A stretch of DNA of 64,000 bases from Nautilus pompilius (GCA_018389105.1 JACATO010000121.1:2262001-2326000), one strand, 5' to 3'; positions 24,810 through 38,064 are shown, counted from the stretch's first letter. Numbers and translations are program-made. The notes: generated by a model from the letters alone, not told the origin.

Positions 24810-27800
24810 AGCAACTGTTTGAAACAAAGATAATATGTTAAACAGATATAGAAATCTCTAAGTTGAAATTTAGCAATTAGTTGCACTGCGATTCAGAAGA
24901 AACAAATTTTTTTAAAAAATGATGATGCATATAAATCAGAATCATCATCATTTTTCTTTTACATATAATAGATAGATTACAGCAGTGAACATTGTTTTAG
25001 ATGATTTATTCCAAACCTAATAACTCCTGCATTATTATTTAGCATCAAAAGTATTACAATTCACGAAAGATGGTAGATTGGTTCCAGTTTTAATAAATTT
25101 TTCACGTGGAAGCATCACATAGTGGATGTTTTTAGGCGTCGCTTAGATTAATTACTGAGACAGTTTTTTTTTTTTTAAAAAAAAAGTAATTAAGAAAAGG
25201 AAAAAAAAGTGGATAGACACGCCTGTATGGAAATCTTTGACCGGCCTGGCAGCAGGAATAAAGCACAGGCTCACAAAAAAATTTATTCAGTTTACTAATT
25301 AGCTGACCTCCTAACCTGTGCGCGGGCAAATAAAAAAAAAAAACAAACACAGTGACACAAAATAGTCTTATTTATTTTTTTTTTGCCTTCACTCATACTT
25401 TACAGCTTTCACTTAATACTGAATTCTTCGTCCCAAATAGCAGCAGCCCCCCTCCCACCTTTTTAACGAGTTATGTCCCCTATCCAATTTTTCAAAAATT
25501 AGAAAGGGACGTAAGTCAAGTCCTCCTCCGCAATGACGTCATCCAAATCTGAAGGAAATGTGGCTGCCTTGGCAGAGAAATCCCTTCCCTGTTAAAGGTT
25601 TTCATTCCTAGATGTGCATGGAAAAGCAGTTTAAGGTTTAGCAGTCCAGCGGTCTAACCAGCAGACCCCCAAAAGAAGAATAGGCACGCAGTAACACCAG
25701 TAGCACTGGCGGACGACAATGGAGGGAGGAGGTCGCTTAGCGCTGTCGACATATCAGGCCGCTACCGCCTCTAAAAAAAAAAGAAGAAAAAAGAATATGC
25801 TTTTTCTAGATAAACAGCCGCAGATTGGTCTCTCAGTGTTGGCGATGTACCAAATGCTAGAATGATTGCTGATTCTGGAGCTACTGTTAATGCCAGACAG
25901 ACAATTATGAGATCGTATTAAAAAGAGAGGAAGAGAGTCGGGGTGGACACTGAGTGTTAACATGGTGGGGAGGCTCCACCGGCTGGTGTTGAGAGCTAGA
26001 TGACAAAAGTGTCGGCGCATAATTCTTTGTGATCGAGATAAGAAGTCTGACATTATTGGGAAGAAAAGACTGCTGCAGATCTGGGAGCTTTTCGCCTTTG
26101 AACGTTATGCATGATATAAATTATACAGAGTGTATGGGGAGATAATCGCATTGAAGATAGAGTCGATTGCATCCCTTAGACTATAAGCAGATTTCCGAAA
26201 CATTTTTTTTTTTTGAGATGGTCGCAGGATTGGGCTGTCAATTAAAGATTCAAATTTATGGCATTGTACAGTCAGTTGTTTAACCAGTGGATAAAGTTTT
26301 GTATCATCCACGTATGAAGCTGAAGAGGAAGCTAAAAAGACTAAATTAATTATACGTTGTTTTACTGGTTGGTGCACCTAGCAAATGGGTTTCGTTTGTG
26401 ATAGTTGCACCCAGGAAAAATTGAGACATTTGAGTATGTGTAAGCTACGCCCCAGAAATAGGGGATGACCATGACCAAGAACAGAAAGAAAAGTGGAAAA
26501 GTTTACAATGAAAGAATTGCTATGAAAAGTGATATTGAAGTAGGAAACAAAGTGTTGTAAAAGCAAGCTCAAGATAGTTAGTTGTCAACAACCTTCAATC
26601 TAAGTCAAATGAAAGTGGTTCAGAAACATGGGCAGAGGGACTCAAATAAACTGCAAGTCGTGAAGTCACAAAGAGTAATATAAAAACTAACTGATAAGAG
26701 TATTGAAAGCACATCAAGCCCAACACAGGTAACAGATGGCTTGGAGTTGAAAATCTAAATTTGAATAAATGAGATGTAGGCCAGGGAGATCTAGACTATC
26801 TGATAAAGAGATCAGGAAGAACAGAAATTACCTTTCAAATTTGAAGACTATCAAGCAATAATTTTTAAAGTTTGGTATTAATCTTTATGGAATGAAAAAA
26901 AAAATATCTAGATTTTAACTTTTTGTTTTATAAAAATGGAAAAAACAAAAGAAATTTGGTATTGTACCAAATAAAGTAACTATAATTACTTGGCATAGTT
27001 ATCCGCTTTGTATAAGAGTAGGAAATTTTGGTAAAATAAAAAGTGATATATGTAGACCTTTAATGGTATATTGATTATTCAGTTTGTTGAATCCTAATCT
27101 CATTTAATACGAAATTTCCATTAAAAGTTATGCATAAAATGATAAAATGTTAAAACTATAAGTTTCAAATACATATGCAAGATTTTGTCCTTCTGAATTT
27201 AAAGAAAATGTTTTAAAAAATAAGTAAATTTAGTAGTGATATCTGTACAGACATGGACATCCATTTCTATAAATAAATATAAGATGTGAAAATCTAAAGA
27301 AAAATAGGAAAAAATGCTTTTTATTATCATTTTACTATCTTTAATTAGCATAAAAAGATATCAATAAGTAGCAAAGTAAAAAAAAAATAATGATATTGCA
27401 AAAGAATTAGTAAGTATTTTGTGTGAAATTCATTTTCTGCAAACAGCTTGGCATTCTGATGCCATGCTAAAATAGAATTTGCTGTGAGATTCATGAATAT
27501 TATTCTAAATGTCTTGAATGCCTTAATTTAGCTACATTGTTTGGCCCTCTTCTGTACTGATGCAAAACTACACAGCGTTAATGGCAGTTAAGTCTGAACT
27601 TTGCCCGGGATAATTTGTTTTTCATCAGACCACTTTATCCACCCAATTTTGTTCTTTTTTTTTCTGAGTATCATTTGGCTATGTTTACTAATTGGCAGAG
27701 TTCCTGGGTGGAAAAGAACTAGCTCATATTTGGCAGCACTTAAAGTGCCACTATCACTAACCGGTTGTAGATGCCCAGACTTGAGTTGATCCACCTTCAT

Positions 27801-28590
27801 GCTTCTAAAAAGGTGTGGTAACATTTTCATCTTTCTCTTTTGTGTTGTCAAACGAACCGCAGTTGACTGTTTCAAAATAACTGACTGAAATTTTTATTTA
27901 TTCGTAAACAGGACTGTTTTCCCGTCATTTTCTTTCCAATATTTACTTTATGCTGCCCATTATAGAATTTGAATTTCATTTTTCTTATCATAAATGACTT
28001 CCGAAAAGCAACATATGCATTCAGTCCATCTTGCGCTAATTAATCTAATGATTTTCTTGATGTAAAAACTGCTCACACCTGTATTTGCGGAAAGATTTTT
28101 TTATCACCTTCTATACACATAAGGAACCTTACTTCTTATATATTTGGCATCACTTTGAAATAGGTCATTTATAGTTTCTGCCTCAGTCTTTATGATCATC
28201 AGCAAATCTGGTTTCAGATAATCTCTTCAAATTTTTACTTATAACACTTGATTGAATTAGCTGCATTTTGTCTCACGGAATTTTCCTTGCGAATCCAAAC
28301 ATGCACCTTTATACTTTTATCACTAGGTATGTCCATTCTGGGCTTTATATCTGCATTCAGCATACTGCCAGTACTAATACGTATCACTCTAATGTCATAC
28401 GGCTGTGAGGTTCTTTAATGGCCTCTGAAAACCCAATGACAGCTATCTCACTAGCTACTACTTATTATTATTGTACTATTAATTTATTGCTTATTTTTAA
28501 TTTACCCACCGTTTATAAACAACAGTTGTATACATAAACATGAACACTTTTTTTATCTCATGCACGTACACACATACCTATATTATTATA
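24810..28590. other. gene-poor AT-rich stretch
   Basis: About 3.8 kb in which I recognise no gene. Short A/T homopolymers occur near 25165 and 25330. A minus-strand frame at 27588-27875 has a WSDEKQI motif that recalls transposase DEK motifs, but the remainder matches nothing I can name. Confidence 0.4.
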
Positions 28591-28597
28591 TAAAAAA

Positions 28598-29112
28598 AGA
28601 GAGATATGGTGTCAGTACACACACACAGAGAAAGATGACGTCAGTTCACAGAGAGAGAGAGAGAGATGGCATCAGTACACAAAAAGAGAGAGAGATGATG
28701 ACGTCAGTACATGGAGAGAGATATAACGTCAGTACACAAAGAGAGAGAGAGAGAGAGATGATGATGTTAGTACACAGAGAGAGAGAGAGAGAGAGAGATG
28801 ATGATGTTAGTACACAGAGAGAGAGAGAGAGAGATGGCATCAGTACACAAAAAGAGAAAGAGATGATGACGTCAGTACATGGAGAGAGAGAGAGAGAGAT
28901 ATGACGTCAGTACACAAAAAGAGAGAGAGAGAGATGATGATGATGTTAGTACACAGAAAGAGAGAGAGAGAGATGATGATGTTAGTACACAGAGAGAGAG
29001 AGAGATGATGATGTTAGTACACAGAGAGAGAGATTATGACGTCAGTACATGGAGAGAGAGAGAGAGAGAGAGATTGTGTCAGTACATACACAGAGAGATG
29101 TCGTCAGTACAC

Positions 29113-29143
<31 letters not shown>

Positions 29144-29311
29144 TGGCGTCAGTATACAAAGAGAGAGAGACGATGTCAGTACAGAGAGAGAGAGAGATGA
29201 TGGCGTCAGTACACAGAGAGAGAGAGATGATGTCAGTACACACACAGAGAGATGTCGTCAGTACACACAGAGAGAAAGATGACGTCAGTACACGAAGAGA
29301 GAGAGAGAGAT
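28598..29311. repeat. GA minisatellite with TGACGTCAGTACA spacers, locus 1
   Basis: About 700 bases of (GA)n runs of 6-28 bases, each separated by a conserved spacer of the form ATGATGACGTCAGTACACA. The spacer occurs about 20 times with small changes (GGCGTCAG, GATGTTAG, GGCATCAG). Many copies contain the perfect palindrome TGACGTCA, for example at 28636-28643. Open frames across it come from low complexity and are not genes. Confidence 0.95.
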
Positions 29312-29399
29312 TGTATTAAAATAATTATAGAAACTAAAAAAGTTTGTTATATAATGCAAATAACGCGTAATAAAATCGTATCTCATTTTTGAAAATGAA

Positions 29400-29490
29400 A
29401 TACTCCCTTTTGATGTAGTGCGCTGCGATTGGTTGTCATGTGAGTAATTAGAGAGTGCCACACCTGCAGGACTATAAAAGTAAAGACAAT
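29400..29490 (+). promoter_or_regulatory. promoter-like stretch with CCAAT and TATA motifs
   Basis: An inverted CCAAT box (GATTGGTTG) at about 29428 is followed by TATAAAAG at about 29472, about 50 bases before an open frame with transposase-like content. Spacing suits a promoter. It could be the promoter of the adjacent element. Confidence 0.35.
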
Positions 29491-29499
29491 AATATTGTG

Positions 29500-30090
29500 G
29501 TGTGGTGAATGCTATCGATTCTGGGAAGGAAATATCACGTGACAAGCGCATAGAAATCAAAGTCTTAGCCATTGAAGGCTGCTCCGTGCAGCAGATCGCA
29601 GCCCAACTTCTCGCTTCGGAGAAGATATATCCAAGAGTCTGAAGAAGCTACGCGAAACTGGTTCTGTTGACAGAAGAATGCCGAAATTCTCCAAAAATGA
29701 TATTGAGCACCTCGGGGTGCGTTCTCCACACGATAGACGGCGGTCCAGTGGAGATCATTCGAATGGCTTAGCTGCAAGTACAGGTTTTAACGTTTCTTCA
29801 AGAACGGAGTGAAGTGGTTCCAATGGATGTGCAGCTGCTCGAGAAAAGGCAATGAGACGGCGGCGGCGAGGCTGAAATTGGCATCGCGAAGCCTAGAAAA
29901 TGGCGCTCATTGAGGATGAGTACGAGTCAGAAATGTTAAACAGTAATCAGCATCGCTTTGTTGGAAAGCGAACCGAGGAGCGGTATAACAGCGGTGCACG
30001 ACAACTGCAGTGAAGCGTCGGGCTAAATTAATATAAGTACGAGGAATCATATCAGCCGAAGGTGTCGGAGATCTACGTAAAATTGAAAGT
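29500..30090 (+). mobile_element. Tc1-like transposase N-terminal relic
   Basis: Plus-strand frames read SRDKRIEIKVLAIEGCSVQQ and, in another frame, SLKKLRETGSVDRR, the helix-turn-helix and linker of Tc1-like transposases (family: LRKFRETGSVKDRPR). What follows to about 30080 is low in recognisable motifs. The DDE catalytic domain is not visible, so this is a fragment or a badly decayed copy. Confidence 0.45.
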
Positions 30091-30099
30091 ATCTTAATT

Positions 30100-33095
30100 T
30101 TCGACAGCTATAGGCAAATTCTCACTCATCCATCATGCCATTCCCTCAGGAAGGTATCTCATTTAGACAGGGATTCATCACCCCATGCCTGTAGCCAATG
30201 GAGTTTTAAAATGTACATAATAAAGAGGCTGGTGAATCACTCACAGAGGAGATGCTCTGGCCTCAGACTATGCGAGGTTATACGGTACTGAGAAAGTCAA
30301 ACATATGCATTGTATTACGTATTATATACATCTCTTATTTGCCTTTACTTATTATTTGTGCATATCATGTGCGTTTCCATAATTATTTCCAATATTTACA
30401 GGCTGTTTTTGTAGCGTCTTTGAATGGGTTAATTGTTTAGTAATTAGGTTAAATACGCAAAAATTAACGGAATAAATTGTACTACAATGTCATATGCTCG
30501 AGTTTTTTAGATACGCAGCCATAAACTTTGGCCAGCCATTTTCGGTGATGCTGGGTTCTTTCCTATTTGCCTAATCTGACTAATAACTGCTTCGATAATG
30601 GAACCTCATTCTCTAAACTGTACGAACAGTTGGAATGGAAATGTTCAGTCTTTTATGTTGCACGAAAAGCCATTTCCATGAGGTCTCCTGATAGGTACCT
30701 GGTCTACCAAAGTGTTTCCTACCGTTAACTAACCCCGCTCTTCTAACGGTCATCCTTCTTTTAATGGAGTTAAAAGTAAGTTGCCGGTTGGTAGGTTCTT
30801 GTCGTAACGTGTTCTATACTTTCATTCTGCTACAGTATACAATTCACCAAGCCACAGATGCAGTTATTCTTTTACTCGTTCGTCAAAATTCCTGCCTCCA
30901 TGTTTTTAACTTTGTCATAAGTCCCACCTTTATATATCCGGTAACCAGCCCTGCCTCAGTTGGTGTAAATGATATTCTAACATTGCTTGTGTGACATTAA
31001 AACCTAAGGACATTGTCCTCGTTTACCTCAGCTAATTTAAATGAAAGTTCGTTTTCTTATCGACAAAAAAATTTTGAGAGCAATGAATACAGGTTTCGGT
31101 TTTCCTTTGACACAAATATTTAAAAAATACAACCCGGATTGTGCAAATACAGGTGCAGCTAACTTTATGACTACTTTACTTGTTTCTGTTGTATTTCAGC
31201 TAAGAAATACAGTAGCTATTTATCAGGGCTCTCTGGCCCAGTCTTGCAGGTATTTTAGCCACTCAGTGTTCACGCATCCAACCGGCTTCGAGTCATCATC
31301 GCTAAACCAACTCCGGGGACGGTGGGAATCTTTTGATTGCATATTTCTAACGGGAAAAACCCAATTCAACCCAATTTTTCTTTAACTGACCTTATATTGA
31401 ACGCAAACATCTTGTACTCGTTCACTGTTTATATTTTAAGACATTAAAAACAGATTCGAAATAAATATTTCTGTATTGTTTCTGTTCATTTCTGTGATGG
31501 CGAACACTTCCTACAATGGTTCCGAGCGAGAACAACGTTTACGAACAGAAACATTTGACTCATCATTTTTCTCTTTTCTTTATTTACGTGGGGAAGACGG
31601 GGGGGGCTGGTCTTACCTTGCAACAACTATCACCGGTTTCTCCAAATCAGAATTACATAAACGTAAGCATTTGCCCATAGCTATAAAAAGAATTTACAGA
31701 GCAGTAGTAGTCGGGTAAAGCAAACACTTCGCGAGTCAAAAAAGAATGATTGTTCGTGGATCCATTGCATTAGCTTTTCTTCCCCTCCCCCGAAGCTTTT
31801 TTTTTTTTTTATTATAACAAAACAAACATCAAGGTTCTCGCAATAGGTTTCGCTGGAATTAGAAAACCATTCATACAGTTGCTTTTGTCGCAAATATTTG
31901 GCGCGTGACCTCTCGCTGGACAATTTGACTGGAGTCTTGTCAAAAAGACTGTGTGTACTATTTGACAAAAGGTATAGTATTTCGCCGCAAACATGGCTGT
32001 TTCCAGAACACTGCACGTACGTATGACAATAAGATTTTTTAAATAAAAACATGGATGGGAAATTATTCTGCCTCGTCCGGCTTTTGGCCCTGTCTTTGGA
32101 ATTGCATCTGTTCGGGCTTCTGAAGAAAGTTGTACGTGGAGGGCGTTTTAAGGGTGATGAACCTCTGAAAATAGTGGTGGAGTCATTTACCTGCTAAAAG
32201 ACCTGTAAGCCACTATTTTACAGCCATACTCCGTTTTCTTTCCACATCTGGAGAATAAAGTAGTTTAGTATGGAATTCTGTCGTCGAAGTACGAGTACAG
32301 CAGGAACTTTCGAATCGGCCATGATTGTCTGTCTCACGGTCCCCTACCAACTCCTAGTATCCACACGCGCTCAGCAGAAAAATGAACGTGCCACGAAAGG
32401 TAGAAGTTCGCTATAGCATCTTCGCTCGCCATTTGCAGTCGACAAATGGCGTTGTTTGAGCCGAGGAGTAGTGGCTTCATCTCGCTGCTTTCCCGTTACA
32501 TCTCTTGCCGTGAAGATAACACCAGATGGTTCTCGTGAACAATGCAAATAATCTGCTACATTTTCGGACGATTACCGATGTTTGGTTTTCCACGTTCATC
32601 TTCACAGTGCGAAGTTCCTTTCCTGTTCGCTCCAGTCCTTCAGGACGCACGTGAACAATGGCTATCTTCTCGTAAGCTGAACGGTCGTGCCCTGTTGACA
32701 TTGGAGCTCGGAGATTCCTCGCTCGACATCTCACTGTCCGACTAAGCGCCCCACCCCCTTTTAAAGTTCAATTGCCGTGAACCTCTTCTTCATTCTGTGA
32801 ACCGAGGCTTCATCTGACCTGTACCTGTTTTTACCACGTGACTGACGGGACTGACCGTAGGGAGAATGCAGTATAAGGTTGAAGTGTCGTGGTCACCCAA
32901 TTATTGGGTGATCTCGCACTGACGGAACACTGCCTCACGGGCACAGCCGCCTCCTACTCTCTCGTGCACTTCTCCTTGCGCCATACAGTTCTCTCCATAC
33001 TGCGCCATAGACGATTAACTTCGATTCTAACACGAACTTGTTGTTATATTCAGTTAAGAACCTAGTTATGACAGATACATATCTTTTTATCCCAA
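30100..33095. other. gene-poor stretch
   Basis: About 3 kb with several small frames (for example 31041-31385 and 31681-32052) that match nothing I recognise and lack splice context. A perfect 19-base palindrome (TCACCCAATTATTGGGTGA) sits at 32893-32911. Confidence 0.4.
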
Positions 33096-33100
33096 AAAAA

Positions 33101-33115
33101 GAGAGAGAGAGAGAA

Positions 33116-33155
<40 letters not shown>

Positions 33156-33176
33156 GATGATGATGATGATGTCAGT

Positions 33177-33225
<49 letters not shown>

Positions 33226-33273
33226 GATGATGATGATGATAATGATGTCAGTACTGAGAGAGAGAGAGAGAGA

Positions 33274-33304
<31 letters not shown>

Positions 33305-33321
33305 TCAGTACTGAGAGAGAG

Positions 33322-33403
<82 letters not shown>

Positions 33404-33437
33404 AATGATGTCAGTACTGAGAGAGAGAGAGGGAGAG
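33101..33437. repeat. GA/GAT minisatellite with TCAGTACTGA spacers, locus 2
   Basis: (GA)n and (GAT)n runs alternate; every junction from GAT to GA carries ATGTCAGTACTGAGAG. The spacer appears four times. It is the same family as the locus at 28.6 kb, with the palindrome TCAGTACTGA in place of TGACGTCA. Frames of alternating Met, Asp or Arg/Glu across it are artefacts of the repeat. Confidence 0.95.
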
Positions 33438-33439
33438 TT

Positions 33440-34920
33440 TTCAACTTACTTCAAGTTTTTCTTCCTACCTATCAAAGGAACATTAAATAAATTAATAAAG
33501 ATTTTTATTGATAATTTAAGTTGCTATTAATTCCTATTTTACCTCCCCTCCCCCGGTTCGCTAGTCTCTCGGATAATCAGCTGATACCGGGCCATTCTTC
33601 TCGGGTGGATCGTCAAGAGCACCTGTCAGTCTCCTTCTCCATCTGTCGCTTAATCCCGGCAAACGACGATGGCGCGCTCCTTTCTCCCAGTCCCTTAGTG
33701 AGCTAAGTCTGAGAATTGTAGGGATGTAGGGAATCATTCGGCTCCCCAACTTTGGAACACCTACTGTTGTTATGTCCACACCTTACACGTTTCACCGCCA
33801 ATATTTTACTAATTGTTACAGAGTTATTTTCGGATGCTGGCGGAAAGAAGGAAATCTTTCTTTTTTTTCCTTTTGAGATTCAATTCTAGGCTTTCGTTGC
33901 GTTCATTTGTAGAAATAGAGTAACGGCGAGAACGACAGGTACACGGGCTGCAGGTGTGATGAGCAGTAGATACGACTTTGATCTGTGGGTAGTATGCATG
34001 CATATAACACTGGTGAATTATTATTAGAGAGAGAAGCATCTTTCCGGACACCGTCTAGAGTCAAGGTTAGCCAGCCACCGGAGGAAAGTGTTGATGAGGA
34101 TAGAGAGAATATTTTTCTTAAAAACCATCCGTTGCTGCTAATGAGTTCCCTTATAAATGATCTCGGCTGATTCGCTCTGGTGATATTTCTGCACCCTGAC
34201 TCTCGAGGCCTTTAGTCGTTTAATCATTGGACACGCACGCACGCACATTCGCTCAGATGTAAGAAACTGTGGACCTAGGCTCCTCAAAATCAGAATGGAT
34301 TGGCCCACGAGGAACATTCCACTGCCGACAGTTGAAAGCCACATTTCCTAGATAGCGGGCTTCACAAACTCGTGCATCCACTTCAGCGTGTTCCCATTCC
34401 TTTTTGACGCTTTCTCATTCACACCGGGGTAAGTAAACTTTGTAGACCTGGACGATACGTGAGACTGTCCCTTAGTTTCCACTCGACACTTATTTTCGTG
34501 TAAACAATTTCCCAGACGTAGACGTAAGGTAGCGGTACGTAACCATCTGGTCAGTCAGTTACTCGGTCTTTGCTACGTGCGACTGCGGAGCGGTAATATA
34601 TCGAGCTGCATCTCATCATCCAGGCGAGTAGTGCTTCTCTTCTCCACACCTTCCATCGATCACTTAATGAAAACGAGATGCCTGGTGCTTGTCCTCAGGA
34701 CCCAGCAAGGCAGCAGGTGATACAGACAACCCAACTACGCCCCCCCACTTGTTGTTGTTGTTGTTTTTTCTCGTTATAACATTATTCCTGTATCCCGCTG
34801 TTCTGGATGCAGTTTATTCGTGGCGTTACCACTATTCGGCTTGTTTTAAAGGAGAGAGAGAGGGCAGGTACTAATGAATTATCGACTGCTCGTGTCCATA
34901 CTATGGTGCGAATGGCATGG
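33440..34920. other. no gene recognised
   Basis: About 1.5 kb of balanced base composition with several small frames and no recognisable product or repeat. Confidence 0.4.
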
Positions 34921-34921
34921 T

Positions 34922-35323
34922 CGCACACACACACACAGTCACACACACACACACTGTCGCACACAGTCACACACACAGTCACATACACTCACGCACACGT
35001 ACAAACACACACACGCACACACAGTCACACACATGCACACACTCACGCACACATACGCACACACTCACGCACACACAGTCACACACACACTCACGTACAC
35101 AAAGAAACATACACACGCACACACACACACGCACACACACACACACGCACACACACACACACACGCACACACACACACGCACACACAGTCACACACACAC
35201 ACGCACGCACACACACACACAGTCACACACACTCACGCACACACACACACACACACGCACACACACACGCACACACACTGTCGCACACGCGCGCGCACGC
35301 ACACACAGTCACACACACTCACG

Positions 35324-35355
<32 letters not shown>

Positions 35356-35382
35356 CGCACACACCACACACGCACACACAGT

Positions 35383-35418
<36 letters not shown>

Positions 35419-35615
35419 CAGTCACACACACACACGCACGCACACACAGTCACACACACACACACACGCACACACACACACACTCACGCACACACACACA
35501 CGCACACACTCACGCACACATACACACACACACACACACATACACACACACGCACGCACACACACACACACACAGTCACACACACACACACTCACGCACA
35601 CACAGTCACGCACTC
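34922..35615. repeat. 700-bp CA array with GTCACAC and CTCACGC interruptions
   Basis: Nearly pure (CA)n for about 690 bases, broken by short variants such as CAGTCACAC, CTCACGCAC and CGCACGCAC that themselves recur. All three plus-strand frames stay open across most of it because the repeat has no stop codon; these are not proteins. Long alternating purine-pyrimidine DNA like this can adopt Z-form. Confidence 0.96.
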
Positions 35616-36104
35616 ATTCGCTCACCAGATAGAACAAAGCAGTATAAAAAGTTATAAAAGGGCAGTCGACCTGACTAGCTCCACTCTAAATAATACGTAA
35701 GACGACAGCAATAGTAAGCAGACTGATGGTATATTTAAAACATTCTCCAGTTGAAAAGCGACCTGGCTGACACGAATTGAAATATTACTTAAAAAATATA
35801 AAAATAAAATGAAATCTGTTGGTTGGGTAGGCGAGTTAGTGGGGCAGCAGAGCGATTTCGTTAGCAGTCTGACCTCCGTTATTTTGTTTTGATTTTCTAA
35901 CCCGGCTTCATCATAGATGACCCCCCCCCCGCCTTCTTCGCTTTCCTTGCTGTTTTGTGCCTACAAATATATTGGTTTTGAATACCACTCCGAGTATCAC
36001 TGAATTTATCTCATTTTTATAGTAGAAAACAAATCTGTTCACACTTCTGACCAGCGAATTCCGCATCAGTATATTTATATTTCTGAGTGAGCCGAATATC
36101 TAAA

Positions 36105-36150
36105 TGGAAGCTGAGAGAGAGAGAGAGAGAGAGGAGAGAGAGGAGAGAGT
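36105..36150. repeat. (GA)n tract
   Basis: Short GA run followed by matching (TC)n runs at 36220-36241 and 36465-36482. The opposed purine and pyrimidine runs could pair. Confidence 0.85.
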
Positions 36151-36482
36151 GTGTGACAGGCAGAGAATGAGAGAGGGTGACAAGTCAGTGATGGATCAAG
36201 ATTCCGTCTGTTTTGGTTTCTCTCTCTCTCTCTCTCTCTCTTCTAGACCCATTTTTCGAAGCCATTTTTTTTTCTTTTTACTCGTCCATCTCTTCATCGT
36301 TACCCCCTTCAACCCAATTTGTAAGCGCCTCACTTCTCTCGGTCGCCATAGAAACCATCTATCAGCAGCAGCTCGCGATGTAACAGAATTTATTATCATA
36401 TCATCGAGCAGACGGCTTCATTTCTTATTTATCCCAGATAATTTGAATATGCTTTTATTTTACTCTCTCTCTCTCTCTCTCT

Positions 36483-36800
36483 CCGCCCGCCGTCACTCGC
36501 GCCCATTCCCAGCTGTCGGGCCAGCGGGCGTCTGACCCGCGACCGACCGGTCCGCCGGTTCGGCCCGTGACTTCGTGTTGACCTCAACCCGCGCGCGGCG
36601 TCGTGGCTGAGTCAGAGCGAGGCCCAGTCTCAGCAACAGTCCCAGCCATCCATCCCCAGCGCTTCGTATTCGCTTCTCGCGTCCTGCAGACGAACGGATC
36701 TTTGTCAGCGGCTCTTCGCAGAGGTTTGTTTCTGCAGGATATCCGCTGAAGCCCGGGAAAGAGTCTTCTGCTGCAATGCGGAGACTTTGGTCGGGAACGG
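36483..36800. promoter_or_regulatory. CpG-rich block, possible promoter
   Basis: About 320 bases much richer in G, C and CpG than anything within several kb, with runs such as CGCGACCGACCGGTCCGCC. This has the look of a CpG-island promoter. I see no first exon I can name on either strand; a 75-codon minus-strand frame at 36584-36811 matches nothing. The nearest plus-strand gene starts at 41449. Confidence 0.35.
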
Positions 36801-38060
36801 GAAGTTACCACCGGTGATAGGTTATTTATTAAGGATAATTATTATCTTAAAACGCCTAGCGATGGCTATATGAAAGGACTCGAAACGGGGGCATAGACTT
36901 CTAATTATGAATATTAAGTTGGTGAAAATACCCCCCCCGCCTCCTCAAAAAATGTATTTCTAAAAGAGTTCAACAACAACAATAATAATTTAAGCGCATT
37001 TTACAATTATTGGTTCCGTCTACTAATCTTCGGTCCAAATAAAACTACCTTTCCCAAAGGTAAACACCTGTTGTGGATGCTTTCCGACTTGTCGGAGAGT
37101 GTGAAGCGGGGGTTCGAGTCCCATTTGATGTCCGAGCTGCTCGAGCCTCGCATCTTTGGCGCTGGGTGCGACCTGTTGTGTTTTTTTTTAATATGCACGC
37201 AGCAGCGCTAACATCTGCTCTGGCTGCTTATTGTCGGTATAAAATCGATGTAGGCGTTGATCGTTTATCGCTCATTTCAGATGATATTCAGCAAACCCTA
37301 CACAACAACCCGCCCCACTAGTTCACACGCACACGCACTACTATTTCCGAATCTGGAAACTTTCGATCGTTCTCAGTTAAGTTATTCTTTATACTTAATG
37401 GTAATTATAGAGACGTACAGCTGAGGACGCTTTGAATATTGAGTATTACGAGCTAAAAACCCAACAGAGATTATTAACGTTACATGGGACACCCACCCAC
37501 ACGAAATTCTGAAGTCTGTCAGAGGGTCTACCCTGAATTCCTGAACACATCGTGCTCGTTCGGTGTTGTTCTAGATCTAGATGACCTGATCGTATAAAAA
37601 ATGCTTAAATAAAATAATTTATATTTGAAATCTTTGTTTTTCCGTATCCAGTAACTTAGATATTTAACTTTCTTTGTATAATTTCGCCTGTCAGTACAGA
37701 TGGAGACGCTGTCATCTGCCACGAATCAGAACACGCAGACCATTAATTGTGTCTCTGCTATTCTGTCGGGACGGGGTTGTGTATTTATGGACCCAACAAC
37801 TGTTTTCTAAAAATGTTAAATTTAATTTACATTTAAAAATGCGATATTGCGGCGCTCATCCGATTTCGTTTCTACTAATTTGAATATTTATAGTTATATA
37901 TACGAGTATAAATGATGCATATTTTAATAAACCGTTTTATCTATATCTTCTATTGCTCTGTGCGGCAGATGAAAATGGCGCCTGAGAAAAAAATTCCGTA
38001 CCAAAGTAGGCTGCTGCTATCTGTTATTGCCTTTTGTAGAAGTGGATGTTTTCAACGGTA
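36801..38060. other. no gene recognised
   Basis: Mixed composition. A GGTTCGAGTCC string at about 37109 looks like a tRNA B box but lacks an A box and a cloverleaf. Confidence 0.4.
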
Positions 38061-38064
38061 AATT

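Noticed and set aside
27588-27875. Minus-strand frame with WSDEKQI, recalling a transposase motif
   Set aside because: The flanking residues do not follow any transposase family I can align; a single short motif is not enough.
28560-29319. Long frames of Arg/Glu-rich protein across the GA arrays
   Set aside because: They follow from translating (GA)n and its spacers; the opposite strand is open as well, and there is no splice or start context.
34807-35700. Open frames of 246-297 codons made of Thr-His or Cys-Val repeats
   Set aside because: Pure consequence of the CA array, which has no stop codon in any frame.
37100-37125. GGTTCGAGTCC, a tRNA B-box match
   Set aside because: No A box at the right distance and no cloverleaf can be folded; a tRNA-derived SINE could not be supported either.
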